DNA of 64,000 nt from NCBI RefSeq assembly GCF_029603155.1, contig NZ_JAPMUA010000001.1, positions 1,028,587-1,092,586 on the forward strand. Direction: 5' to 3'. Below the pieces are notes generated by a model. That model was not told where the DNA came from and made no database searches. It saw nothing but the letters and a program-made list of their open reading frames with translations. The stretch is from Galbibacter pacificus. Its GTDB lineage: Bacteria > Bacteroidota > Bacteroidia > Flavobacteriales > Flavobacteriaceae. This document shows, piece after piece, positions 36,536 to 45,462 of this stretch. Numbering within the stretch: the first letter of the stretch is position 1; every line of letters starts with the position of its first letter. The translations under genes were made by a program, and so were the position numbers.

Positions 36536-37863
36536 TGAGCTATATTTCCCAAATACTATTTGCTGTTGTATTAGTAGCCGGCATCGGTTACTTTGCCATT
36601 AATGTTAAAAAACTTGTCAGGAACATCAGGCTTGGAAGGGCAATAGACCGTACCGATAATAAGGCCGAACGGTGGAAAAACATGGTGCGTATTGCTTTGG
36701 GACAACAAAAAATGGTGGTGAGGCCATTGGCAGGGTTTCTCCATATTATTGTATATGCAGGATTTATCATTATAAACATAGAGGTATTAGAAATTATTAT
36801 CGACGGGCTCTTTGGTACCCACCGTATTTTTTCATTTTTAGGAGGGTTCTATAGCTTTTTAATAGCTTCTTTTGAAATATTGGCCGTATTGGTTATTGTA
36901 GCAGTGGCCGTATTTTGGGCCCGAAGAAACATTGTTAAATTAAAGCGTTTCTTTTATCCAGAGATGAAGGGGTGGCCAAAAAGCGATGGGAACATCATTT
37001 TATATTTTGAAGCAGTGCTTATGTGCCTGTTTTTAGCCATGAACGGTGCCGATTATTCGCTTCAACAAATGGGGGCAGAACATTACACAATGGCTGGAAG
37101 CTTTCCAGTAAGTCAGTTTTTAGTGCCGTGGTTCGAAAACTATAGTACCGCAACCCTTATTTTTATAGAACGGACGGCTTGGTGGCTACATATTGTGGGA
37201 ATATTGGCATTTTTAAATTATCTATACTTTTCCAAACATTTACATATTTTACTGGCTTTTCCAAATACATGGTATGCCAATTTAAAACCAAAAGGCGAAT
37301 TTAACAACTTGGAATCGGTTACCAAAGAGGTGCAGTTAATGATGGATCCCAATGCAGATCCTTTTGCCGCACCGGCCGAAGATAAGGGAGATGATATGCC
37401 GGAAAAGTTTGGGGCCTCAGATGTATCCGACCTTAATTGGGTACAGCTTTTAAACGCATATACCTGTACCGAATGTGGGCGCTGTACCAGTGAATGTCCG
37501 GCAAGCCAAACCGGAAAAAAATTATCCCCGCGCAAAATAATGATGGATACAAGGGACCGTTTGGAAGAAGTAGGAAAAAACATAGATGCCAACAAAGGCG
37601 AGTTCAAGGAAGACGGAAAACAATTGTTGGACGATTATATAAGCCGGGAAGAACTTTGGGCATGTACCACGTGCAATGCCTGTGTCGAGGCCTGTCCGGT
37701 AAGCATTAACCCGCTTTCCATCATTATGGATATGAGGAGGTATTTGGTAATGGAACAGTCGGCCGCACCAATGGAATTGAACAATATGATGGGGAATATT
37801 GAAAACAATGCTGCCCCATGGCCATATAACCAAATGGATAGGCTGAACTGGAAAAATGAGTAA
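36535..37863 (+). CDS. Membrane (4Fe-4S) oxidoreductase, HdrD/GlpC-like
   Basis: The 442-residue protein has five to six transmembrane helices in the first 240 residues, resembling the heme b/NarI-type gamma subunits. A cytoplasmic domain follows with two CxxCxxCxxxCP clusters, CTECGRCTSECP near residue 308 and CTTCNACVEACP near residue 385. This is the layout of proteins that pass electrons between quinone and a soluble partner. An HdrB-like CCG protein (38522-39313) lies two genes on and is the likely partner. Histidines such as HIIVYAGF and HIVGILAF in the helices could bind heme. Electron donor and acceptor are unknown. Confidence 0.88.
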   Translation: MSYISQILFAVVLVAGIGYFAINVKKLVRNIRLGRAIDRTDNKAERWKNMVRIALGQQKMVVRPLAGFLHIIVYAGFIIINIEVLEIIIDGLFGTHRIFSFLGGFYSFLIASFEILAVLVIVAVAVFWARRNIVKLKRFFYPEMKGWPKSDGNIILYFEAVLMCLFLAMNGADYSLQQMGAEHYTMAGSFPVSQFLVPWFENYSTATLIFIERTAWWLHIVGILAFLNYLYFSKHLHILLAFPNTWYANLKPKGEFNNLESVTKEVQLMMDPNADPFAAPAEDKGDDMPEKFGASDVSDLNWVQLLNAYTCTECGRCTSECPASQTGKKLSPRKIMMDTRDRLEEVGKNIDANKGEFKEDGKQLLDDYISREELWACTTCNACVEACPVSINPLSIIMDMRRYLVMEQSAAPMELNNMMGNIENNAAPWPYNQMDRLNWKNE

Positions 37864-37890
37864 ACATAAACCAATAAATAAAGCTTTAAA

Positions 37891-38337
37891 ATGAACAAAG
37901 AAGAAGTTGAAAAATTGCTACATGAAAAGTTAGAAGACGGAGAACATATAAGTCCGGTCTTGCCAAAGGGGATAAAAAACTATTTAATCGATATAGATGG
38001 TACTATTTGCGACGATATCCCCAATGAAGAACCAGAGAGAATGGCTACCGCACAGGTATATCCGGATGCTTTAAAAACATTAAACAAGTGGTATGAGGAA
38101 GGGCATATTATATATTTCTTTACTTCCCGTACCGAAGAGCATAGAAAAACCACCGAAGAATGGTTAAACCGTCATGGGTTTAAGTATCACGGGATGGTAA
38201 TGGGAAAACCAAGGGGCGGAAATTACCATTGGATCGATAACCACTTGGTGAAAGCAACCCGCTACAATGGTAAATTTACCGACCTTATCGACAAGGAGGT
38301 TACCATTCAGGTTTTTGACGATGGAAAACACGATTAA
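37891..38337 (+). CDS. Small HAD-superfamily phosphatase-like protein
   Basis: The 148-residue protein has the HAD motif I DIDGTICDD near residue 34 (nucleophile Asp and the second Asp), motif II FFTSRT near residue 77, and a conserved basic KPRGGNYHWIDNH segment near residue 108 that fits motifs III/IV. It has no cap domain, so it probably acts on large or accessible phosphate groups. The substrate is unknown. It sits between the two halves of the Fe-S system, 27 bp after the membrane subunit. Confidence 0.8.
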   Translation: MNKEEVEKLLHEKLEDGEHISPVLPKGIKNYLIDIDGTICDDIPNEEPERMATAQVYPDALKTLNKWYEEGHIIYFFTSRTEEHRKTTEEWLNRHGFKYHGMVMGKPRGGNYHWIDNHLVKATRYNGKFTDLIDKEVTIQVFDDGKHD

Positions 38338-38354
38338 AGATATTCAACCTTTAC

Positions 38355-38389
38355 CAAAGCAGTATTGTAAATATTGCAATGCTGCTTTG
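38355..38389 (+). terminator. 13-bp stem-loop after the HAD gene
   Basis: Bases 38355-38367 pair with 38377-38389 (one G-U pair) over a 9-nt loop. There is no U-run after it, so it may be a processing or stability element instead of a full terminator. Confidence 0.4.
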
Positions 38390-38521
38390 TATAATGTCTA
38401 TTACATATTGTAGTTGCAGAACAAATAGTCTTGAACGCTCCTTTTTTTGAAAAGGCCAATGTTAAGCCAAATACCTCAAGAATAAATTGATGCAATTATA
38501 ATAGCTAAAAAACAATTCAGT

Positions 38522-39313
38522 ATGAGCGATACAATAAAAGTGCCTACAATGGCAGAAATGATGGCTGAGGGAAAATCCCCCGAAGTACTTTTTTGGGTGG
38601 GTTGCTCCGGAAGTTTTGACGATAGGGCCAAAAAAATAACAAAGGCTTTTGTAAAACTTTTAAACAAGGCCAACGTTAGCTTTGCTGTATTGGGTACTGA
38701 AGAAAGTTGCACGGGAGACCCTGCCAAGCGGGCCGGAAACGAAATGCTTTTTCAAATGCAGGCAATGACCAATATAGAAGTATTGAACGGTTACGAAGTA
38801 AAAAAAATTGTAACGGCATGCCCACATTGTTTTAATACCCTAAAAAATGAATATCCTTCATTGGGCGGAAATTACGATGTGGTACACCATACACAATTTT
38901 TACGTTCTTTATTGTCTGAAGGAAAGCTTACGATTGAAGGTGGTAAATTTAAAGGAAAGCGGATAACGTTTCACGACCCGTGCTATTTAGGAAGAGCCAA
39001 TAACGTGTATGAAGCACCGCGGGACCTTATTCAAAAACTGGATGCAGAACTAGTTGAAATGAAAAGCTGTAAAAAAAGAGGTCTGTGTTGTGGTGCAGGC
39101 GGGGCACAAATGTTTAAGGAACCCGAAAAAGGAAATAAGGACATTAATATAGAACGCACCGAACAGGCCCTGGAAACCAAACCTGAAATTATTGCAGCTG
39201 GATGCCCTTTTTGTAATACCATGTTAACCGACGGAATTAAAAACAAAGAAAAGGAAGCACAAATAGCCGTTATGGATGTTGCAGAACTTATTGCAAATGC
39301 AGGCGATTTATAA
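38522..39313 (+). CDS. HdrB-like (Fe-S)-binding protein with CCG domains
   Basis: The 263-residue soluble protein has cysteine-rich CCG features: VGCSGSFDDRA near residue 27, EESCTGDPAKRAG near residue 63, ACPHCFNTL near residue 99, FHDPCYLGRAN near residue 150, and RGLCCGAGGAQMF near residue 190, ending with AAGCPFCNTML. HdrB and GlpC/LutA relatives use such motifs to hold a non-cubane Fe-S cluster. It most likely completes the membrane Fe-S protein at 36535-37863. It starts 184 bp after the HAD gene. Confidence 0.88.
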   Translation: MSDTIKVPTMAEMMAEGKSPEVLFWVGCSGSFDDRAKKITKAFVKLLNKANVSFAVLGTEESCTGDPAKRAGNEMLFQMQAMTNIEVLNGYEVKKIVTACPHCFNTLKNEYPSLGGNYDVVHHTQFLRSLLSEGKLTIEGGKFKGKRITFHDPCYLGRANNVYEAPRDLIQKLDAELVEMKSCKKRGLCCGAGGAQMFKEPEKGNKDINIERTEQALETKPEIIAAGCPFCNTMLTDGIKNKEKEAQIAVMDVAELIANAGDL

Positions 39314-39359
39314 AAAAATATTTTAACTGAAAAACGGACTCTTTTAAAGATAAAAGAAA

Positions 39360-39845
39360 ATGATAGTAGCTTTTAATGAAATATCGGAAACGGCACGCGT
39401 ATGGATATACCAGGCCAACAGAAGTTTTACAGAAGATGAGATTCAGGAACTAAACCAAAAAATAACAAACTTTATAGAGCAATGGACCGCTCATGGAGCC
39501 CACCTGCAAGCTTCCTTTGAAATACGTTATAAAAGGTTTATTATCATAGCATTGGATCAAGAATTTAATGCTGCAAGCGGTTGTTCCATTGATGCTTCGG
39601 TACGTTTTATCCAAGAACTGGAAAAAGAGTACCATGTCGACCTTCTGGATAAAATGAACGTTTCCTACAGACAAGGCGACTTTATTGCCTACAAGCCCTT
39701 GGCTGATTTTAAAAAAATGGCAAAACAAAAGGCAGTCTCCCAAAACACAATAGTTTTTAACAACTTGGTGACCAATAAAGAGGAATACCAAAATTATTGG
39801 GAAGTCCCCGCAAGAGACAGCTGGCATGCCAGGTTCATGAATTAA
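39360..39845 (+). CDS. Conserved hypothetical protein, 161 residues
   Basis: I recognise this only as a flavobacterial protein that tends to follow the HdrB-like gene; relatives are often labelled 'ABC transporter ATPase', as I remember. No Walker A, Walker B or ABC signature is present, so that label is not supported by the sequence. It looks like a soluble alpha/beta protein with conserved-looking patches ETARVWIYQANRSF, QWTAHGAHLQASFEIRYKRF and AASGCSIDASVRFIQELEKE. It begins 47 bp after the HdrB-like stop and is probably in the same operon. Confidence 0.75.
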   Translation: MIVAFNEISETARVWIYQANRSFTEDEIQELNQKITNFIEQWTAHGAHLQASFEIRYKRFIIIALDQEFNAASGCSIDASVRFIQELEKEYHVDLLDKMNVSYRQGDFIAYKPLADFKKMAKQKAVSQNTIVFNNLVTNKEEYQNYWEVPARDSWHARFMN

Positions 39846-39950
39846 ACTTTAACTTTTTACCTGCTAACTAGTATTTTATACATCGTTTTTTTATAGTAAA
39901 ATGATGTCGATTTTTTATGAGAAAACATTCTATTTAATAAAAATTATTCA

Positions 39951-42875
39951 ATGGTATTAAAGAAAAATGTTTTTGTTGTTGTATTCCTATGTGGATTTTT
40001 AAATCTGTCTGCTCAGGGAGTAGACCCTTTAATTACCAGTGATTATCAACAGCAAAAAGCATGGGTAGATAGTGTTTATAATGCATTAACACTTCAGGAA
40101 AAAATAGGTCAGTTGTTCATGATCCGTGCCTTTACGGACAAAGGGCAGGAACATATACAAAAAGTAAAAAACCTTGTGTCCAACTATCAAGTGGGTGGGG
40201 TTATATTTTCTACCGGGGGGCCTTACCGTCAGGCAAAGATCAATAATGAGCTACAGGATCTTTCAAAAGTAAAGATGATGATGGCCATGGATGCCGAATG
40301 GGGACTTTCCATGCGCTTGGACTCTACATTTGCTTTTCCCTACAACATGGCACTGGGCGCTGTTAAAGATACAGACCTGATTAGGCGTGTTGGAAAACAC
40401 ATTGGCGAACATTGTAAACGCTTAGGGATGCAAATTAATTTCGCGCCAGATGTAGATATCAATACCAATCCCAAAAACCCCATTATAGGCAACCGTTCAT
40501 TTGGAGAGAACAGAGATAAAGTTGCACAAAAAACCTTGGCATTTATGCAAGGGATGCAATCGGCTGGCGTGCTTGCCAATGCAAAACATTTTCCGGGTCA
40601 TGGAGATACGGAACAGGATTCCCATAAAACCTTGCCCACTATAAATTTTTCAGAAGAACGTATAGACAGCGTAGAGTTATATCCGTACAAGCAGTTAATC
40701 CCGCAAGGACTTGCAAGTATTATGGTGGCCCACCTCAATGTACCGAGTTTAGAATCGCGGGATGGTTTTCCGTCTTCTCTTTCCGAAGGAATTGTTACGG
40801 GCTTGCTAAAAGAAAAGCTTCATTTTAACGGCCTTATATTTACCGATGCTTTAGAAATGAAAGGAGTTGCCAATTATGCCGATTCGGACAATGTAGACCT
40901 TTCTGCTTTTCTTGCCGGAAACGACATGCTTTTAATTTCCGGGGATACCCCCGAGGGAATCAAAAAATTAAAAGAAGCTTATGATGAGGGCGTTATTACC
41001 GAAGAACGCTTGGCCTATTCAGTAAAAAAAGTCCTAAAAGCCAAATATAAAGTTGGTTTAAACGATTACCACCCCGTAAAGATGGAAAATCTATACGAAG
41101 ATCTTAATAGGGTGGAAGATACCATTTTGTACGAAGAAGTCATGGAGAACGCCATTACGGTTGCTAAAAACGACGAACAGCAAATTCCTGTCCGCGATCT
41201 GGATAAAAAGAAAATAGCATATGTGGGCTTTGGCGACGGGGAACATCAATCTTTTTTAACAACACTACAAAAATATGCGGAGGTAGATTATATACAGGCT
41301 TCAACTTTGAGCGATATGGTCGAGCGCTTGCAACCATACAACTTGGTAATTATTGGGCATCACCGTTCTACGGAAACCCCATGGAAAGCAGCCGATTTTA
41401 CCAATGAGGAGAAGGTTTGGATTTATGAAATTGCCAGATTGAAGAAAGTAATTCTGGATGCCTTTGTAAAACCATATGCACTGCTGGACCTTCAAAGTAT
41501 AGATAATATTGAATCGATTGTAATAAGTTTTCAAAACGATGCCATTGCACAAGAGAAATCAGCCGAAATTCTTTTTGGTGCCCTGTCTTCAAAAGGGAGT
41601 CTTCCGGTAATGGCACATCAAAAATTACCCGAAAACAGGGGGTTTTTAACCAACTCGCTTTCCCGTTTGGGGTATAGTGTCCCAGAACGTGTAGGGATGA
41701 ATTCCAAAGTGCTTAAAAAAGTAGATTCGGTAATGAATACGGCAATTAGCTCTGGGGTAACGCCCGGTGGGCAAATCCTTATTGCCAGAAACGGCAAGGT
41801 TGTTTATAGCAAAAACTTTGGAAGGTTTGATTATGGAAGGGATGCAGAGAAAGTACAGAGCAATAGTATTTACGACTTGGCATCGCTTACCAAAATTACA
41901 GCTACCTTGCCCAATATCATGCAATTGGTAGAAAATGGCGAGCTTACCTTTAATACAACCTTGGGCGAAATGATCCCCGAGCTTCGAGGGAGCAATAAAA
42001 GCGACCTTAAACTCTTGGCTGTTTTATCTCATTACGCACGGCTAACCCCTTGGATCCCGTTTTACTTGCAAACCCTTGATGAAGGCACCAAAAAACCGTT
42101 GGAGAAATATTATCATGAAGAGCCCAATAAAAAGTTCTCAACGCAAGTGGCAGACCATATGTATATTAGAAACGATTATAAGGATACCATTTTTGAGCGA
42201 ATAAAGGAAAGTGAGCTTTTGCCTAAATTGGAATACAAGTATAGCGATCTCCCTTTTTTATTGCTACAAAAATATTTAGAAGATTATTACAAAGAATCTT
42301 TAGATGCAATAACCCAAGAACGCTTTTATAAATCCTTGGGGATGAACTATACCACCTTTAAACCGCTGGACAAGTTTAAAAAAGGCGAAATTGTGCCTAC
42401 CGAGGTAGACGACTATTTCCGTTACCAAACCATACAAGGCTATGTGCACGATATGGGTGCAGCCATGTTGGGAGGCGTTGGTGGACATGCAGGATTATTT
42501 AGCACGTCAAACGATTTGGCCAAAATGATGCAAATGTATCTTCAAAAAGGATATTATGGCGGGCGCAGGTATTTTAGCGCGGCCACTTTGGATAAATTCA
42601 ATACCTGTTATTATTGCGAAGAAGATAACCGGCGGGGCGTTGGTTTTGACAAGCCCCAATTGGGAACAGTTGGCCCCACATGCGGTTGTGTGTCCATGAC
42701 AAGCTTTGGCCATAGTGGCTTTACCGGAACCTATGCTTGGGTAGATCCAGTGGACAATCTTGTGTACATATTTTTATCCAACAGGACATACCCAACAATG
42801 ATGAACAGAAAACTTATAACCGAAGGGACACGTACCGTAATCCAGGAAATTATATACGAATCCATAGAAAGATAA
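39951..42875 (+). CDS. NagZ-type glycoside hydrolase family 3 fused to a beta-lactamase-like serine hydrolase
   Basis: The 974-residue protein has a signal peptide ending in LNLSAQ. Residues 35-380 are a GH3 barrel with the NagZ signature KHFPGHGDTEQDSH near residue 205 (the His acts in acid/base catalysis) and the nucleophile Asp in FTDALEMKGV near residue 301. A GH3 C-terminal-like region follows. From about residue 600 there is a serine hydrolase domain with SxxK as SLTK, a YSD version of the YxN motif, and HSGFTGT near the end. Specificity would be beta-N-acetylhexosaminidase, so peptidoglycan turnover in the periplasm is likely. The fusion pairs sugar cleavage with a peptide or ester hydrolase in one chain. 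Confidence 0.93.
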   Translation: MVLKKNVFVVVFLCGFLNLSAQGVDPLITSDYQQQKAWVDSVYNALTLQEKIGQLFMIRAFTDKGQEHIQKVKNLVSNYQVGGVIFSTGGPYRQAKINNELQDLSKVKMMMAMDAEWGLSMRLDSTFAFPYNMALGAVKDTDLIRRVGKHIGEHCKRLGMQINFAPDVDINTNPKNPIIGNRSFGENRDKVAQKTLAFMQGMQSAGVLANAKHFPGHGDTEQDSHKTLPTINFSEERIDSVELYPYKQLIPQGLASIMVAHLNVPSLESRDGFPSSLSEGIVTGLLKEKLHFNGLIFTDALEMKGVANYADSDNVDLSAFLAGNDMLLISGDTPEGIKKLKEAYDEGVITEERLAYSVKKVLKAKYKVGLNDYHPVKMENLYEDLNRVEDTILYEEVMENAITVAKNDEQQIPVRDLDKKKIAYVGFGDGEHQSFLTTLQKYAEVDYIQASTLSDMVERLQPYNLVIIGHHRSTETPWKAADFTNEEKVWIYEIARLKKVILDAFVKPYALLDLQSIDNIESIVISFQNDAIAQEKSAEILFGALSSKGSLPVMAHQKLPENRGFLTNSLSRLGYSVPERVGMNSKVLKKVDSVMNTAISSGVTPGGQILIARNGKVVYSKNFGRFDYGRDAEKVQSNSIYDLASLTKITATLPNIMQLVENGELTFNTTLGEMIPELRGSNKSDLKLLAVLSHYARLTPWIPFYLQTLDEGTKKPLEKYYHEEPNKKFSTQVADHMYIRNDYKDTIFERIKESELLPKLEYKYSDLPFLLLQKYLEDYYKESLDAITQERFYKSLGMNYTTFKPLDKFKKGEIVPTEVDDYFRYQTIQGYVHDMGAAMLGGVGGHAGLFSTSNDLAKMMQMYLQKGYYGGRRYFSAATLDKFNTCYYCEEDNRRGVGFDKPQLGTVGPTCGCVSMTSFGHSGFTGTYAWVDPVDNLVYIFLSNRTYPTMMNRKLITEGTRTVIQEIIYESIER

Positions 42876-42998
42876 ATTTTTTTGTCATACTTTGTAAATT
42901 CAAGTAAAGACAACCGACTTAGGTTTTAAATAACTTTAAAATAACCTATCTGTTCCTTTCTCATATTTTAAGGTTCAGGAAATTAATAGTTAAAAGAT

Positions 42999-44129
42999 AT
43001 GCGTATAGGGATTGTATGTTACCCAACCTTTGGAGGTAGTGGCGTAGTTGCAACAGAATTAGGAATGGCTTTGGCAAACAGGGGTCACGAAATCCATTTT
43101 ATAACATATAAGCAACCCGTACGGCTGGCTTTATTAAGCGGAAAGATTCACTTTCATGAGGTAAACGTGCCAGAGTACCCGCTTTTTCATTACCAACCCT
43201 ATGAGCTGGCATTGTCCAGTAAGTTGGTAGATATGATTAAGCTATATAAAATTGAAGTGCTGCACGTACATTATGCCATTCCACATGCCTATGCAGCTTA
43301 TATGGCAAAGAAAATGCTTCAAACGCAAGGTATTGACGTTCCTATTGTAACCACTTTGCACGGTACCGATATTACCTTGGTTGGAAACCATCCTTTTTAC
43401 AAACCTGCGGTTACCTTCAGTATAAATAAATCGGATGTGGTGACTTCGGTTTCCCAAAGTTTAAAGGACGATACCAAACGCCTTTTTGATATTAAGAGAA
43501 AGATTCATGTAATTCCCAACTTTATAGATGTCTCAAAATATAGCCGCTCTTTTACCGATTGCCAGCGTGCCATGATGGCCTCCGATAACGAGAGGATTAT
43601 AACACATATTAGTAATTTCAGGAAGGTAAAGCGCATCCCCGACGTAATCAATATATTTTACGGTATTCAAAAAGAAATGCCCGCAAAACTTATTATGGTA
43701 GGCGAGGGGCCCGAACGGGAAGGCGCCGAGGCCCTGTGCGACCAATTGGACATTGGTGAAAAAGTTATCTTTTTAGGGAACAGTAATGAGGTGGATAAAA
43801 TACTTTGCTTTTCCGATCTTTTCTTGTTGCCTTCTGAAACCGAAAGCTTTGGTCTGGCGGCACTTGAAGCAATGGTGAACGAAGTTCCCGTAATTTCCAG
43901 CAATACTGGCGGTATTCCGGAAGTAAATAAAGATGGGTACAGTGGCTTTTTAAGCAATGTGGGAGACGTTGCTACCATGACAAGCAATGCGCTTAAGATA
44001 TTAAAGGACGATGTTATTTTGAACACTTATAAAAAACAGGCCCACGATCAGGCCCGCAAATTCGATATAAACAATATTGTACCTCTTTATGAGGAAATAT
44101 ATGAAAAGGCATACGAAAAGATTTTTTAG
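42999..44129 (+). CDS. bshA: N-acetyl-alpha-D-glucosaminyl L-malate synthase (bacillithiol synthesis)
   Basis: The 376-residue GT4 glycosyltransferase links GlcNAc from UDP-GlcNAc to L-malate, the first step in making bacillithiol, the main thiol of many Firmicutes and Bacteroidetes. Diagnostic are the N terminus MRIGIVCYPTFGGSGVVATE, the HFITYKQPVRL loop, TLHGTDITLVG near residue 120, ISNFRKVKRIPDVI, and ETESFGLAALEAM near residue 283 with the GT4 EX7E glutamates. The gene is alone on the plus strand before a convergent pair. Confidence 0.95.
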   Translation: MRIGIVCYPTFGGSGVVATELGMALANRGHEIHFITYKQPVRLALLSGKIHFHEVNVPEYPLFHYQPYELALSSKLVDMIKLYKIEVLHVHYAIPHAYAAYMAKKMLQTQGIDVPIVTTLHGTDITLVGNHPFYKPAVTFSINKSDVVTSVSQSLKDDTKRLFDIKRKIHVIPNFIDVSKYSRSFTDCQRAMMASDNERIITHISNFRKVKRIPDVINIFYGIQKEMPAKLIMVGEGPEREGAEALCDQLDIGEKVIFLGNSNEVDKILCFSDLFLLPSETESFGLAALEAMVNEVPVISSNTGGIPEVNKDGYSGFLSNVGDVATMTSNALKILKDDVILNTYKKQAHDQARKFDINNIVPLYEEIYEKAYEKIF

Positions 44130-44145
44130 TTTTTTGTACCTCCAA

Positions 44146-44808
44146 TTACTTTGAATTCTTGTTTACATAATTATCTATATGTTCTGGAATAGCTACACCT
44201 TCAGGTAAATAGGGATCGCTTTGGGGTGTTTCTGCCAATTGTTTTATAGGGACAATCCCTGCCCAGATAGGAAGTTCCATATCACTTTTTTCATCATGAA
44301 CGCCAACGTCCCTTATTTTTGCCGAAGCCGTTTCAATCACCATTTCGGCTACCAAGGTTCCGTTCAGTTCTTTTTCAAGTATAGGGCGTAAATTTTCCCA
44401 TCTTCCCGGAATCATTTGGTCAATTACACATTTTAGTCCTTTTTCTTTTTCAAGAGAATCTGTAACCTTTTTCAATTTTCCAAATAAGGTGGCCGACCTG
44501 TAATTTACAGAATGGTGCAATCCAGACCGTGCCAACACCAATCCGTTCAAATGCATTACAGTCATGCTTATATCTTCGGCTTCGAGTAGGGTAAGTAACA
44601 TTCGGTTTTTCAAAGAACCGTGCAGGTATATTTTATTGTTTTCCCTTCCATATGCCATTGGCAAGGAGATTGCACGCCCTTTGTATGCATAACCCACATA
44701 CCCCATAAAATCGGCGTCGAGTATTTGGTTTACCGTTTCAATATCATAAGAAGCCCTTTTGGCGCCTCTTTGCACTTTGTTTAGAGATGTTTTTGGATAG
44801 GTAGCCAT
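44146..44808 (-). CDS. Pyridoxamine 5'-phosphate oxidase-related flavin-binding protein
   Basis: The 220-residue protein has the split-barrel flavin fold of the PNPOx-like superfamily. Seen are VNQILDADFMGYVGYAYKGR, SLPMAYGRENNKIYLHGS, the DISMTVMHLNGLVLARSGLHHSVNYRSATLFG stretch (cited here as two parts, DISMTVMHLNGL and LHHSVNYRSATLFG) and an IWAGIVPIKQ near the end. Proteins of this branch (NimA/FMN-binding) may reduce small flavin or nitro compounds; true PNPOx activity is not assured. It follows the isochorismatase-like gene by 9 bp and is divergent from a MocR regulator, itself PLP-binding. Confidence 0.85.
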   Translation of the reverse strand: MATYPKTSLNKVQRGAKRASYDIETVNQILDADFMGYVGYAYKGRAISLPMAYGRENNKIYLHGSLKNRMLLTLLEAEDISMTVMHLNGLVLARSGLHHSVNYRSATLFGKLKKVTDSLEKEKGLKCVIDQMIPGRWENLRPILEKELNGTLVAEMVIETASAKIRDVGVHDEKSDMELPIWAGIVPIKQLAETPQSDPYLPEGVAIPEHIDNYVNKNSK

Positions 44809-44817
44809 GTTTTTTGC

Positions 44818-45384
44818 TTATATAATTTCTAAAAGTTTTTTTGTTGAGATAATATCGGCAAACTCATCTTTTAGGTTTGCCAATGTGGTTAAATGTATCA
44901 ACGCAGCGTCGTACTTTTCACCATTAACACCAACCCTGTCAAAAGCCGCTGTTGCATCGTTAATTAAAATAGTTTTATAGCCATAATTTCCTGCCATACG
45001 TGTAGTTGTAGAGACACAATGGTTGGTGGTCAAACCCATAATTACAAGCGTATCTGTACACATATCGTCAAGCATCTGTTTTAAATTGGTGCCAATAAAG
45101 GCACTGTTTACATTTTTGGTTATAAGTGTTTCATCGGGCAATGGGATAACTTCCTTTTTAAATTCAAAACCTGGGCTGGAAACATGTAATTTAGATGTTG
45201 GTTCCTGCGAACTATGCCTTATATGGTAAATGGGAAGCTCGAGCTCCCGCCATTTTAATAAAATCTTTTCGGCATTCTTTTCAGCATCTTTATTATTCCT
45301 GTTTCCGCCCCAATATGCTTCATCGTTAAATGCTTTTTGAAAATCTATAAGTAGTAATGCCGGGCGTTTTGTTCTTAAGCTCAT
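44818..45384 (-). CDS. Isochorismatase-family cysteine hydrolase
   Basis: The 188-residue hydrolase has the family triad: Asp in ALLLIDFQKAF, Lys in LITKNVNSAFIGT, and Cys in IMGLTTNHCVSTTTRMAGN. It should cleave an amide or vinyl ether through a cysteine. The frame opens at 45426, but the -7 element at 45402-45409 lies within that extension, so the ATG at 45384 (MSLRTKRPALLLIDFQ) is the likely start. It shares a divergent promoter region with the MocR gene. The substrate is unknown. Confidence 0.9.
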   Translation of the reverse strand: MSLRTKRPALLLIDFQKAFNDEAYWGGNRNNKDAEKNAEKILLKWRELELPIYHIRHSSQEPTSKLHVSSPGFEFKKEVIPLPDETLITKNVNSAFIGTNLKQMLDDMCTDTLVIMGLTTNHCVSTTTRMAGNYGYKTILINDATAAFDRVGVNGEKYDAALIHLTTLANLKDEFADIISTKKLLEII

Positions 45385-45401
45385 GTATTCTTTTTTAATG
45401 T

Positions 45402-45418
45402 CAAATGTAGTAGATTTG
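45402..45418. promoter_or_regulatory. Divergent promoter palindrome between isochorismatase and MocR genes
   Basis: CAAATGTAGTAGATTTG is an imperfect palindrome whose two halves are -7 elements: TACATTTG on the minus strand (45402-45409) and TAGATTTG on the plus strand (45411-45418), both perfect TAnnTTTG. Each promoter's upstream region lies within the other's transcript, so RNA polymerase can probably use only one at a time. The palindrome could also be the MocR site. Confidence 0.6.
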
Positions 45419-45462
45419 TGGAGCATTTATTTCGTCCACTTTTTATTTAATTGATAGTCCAG

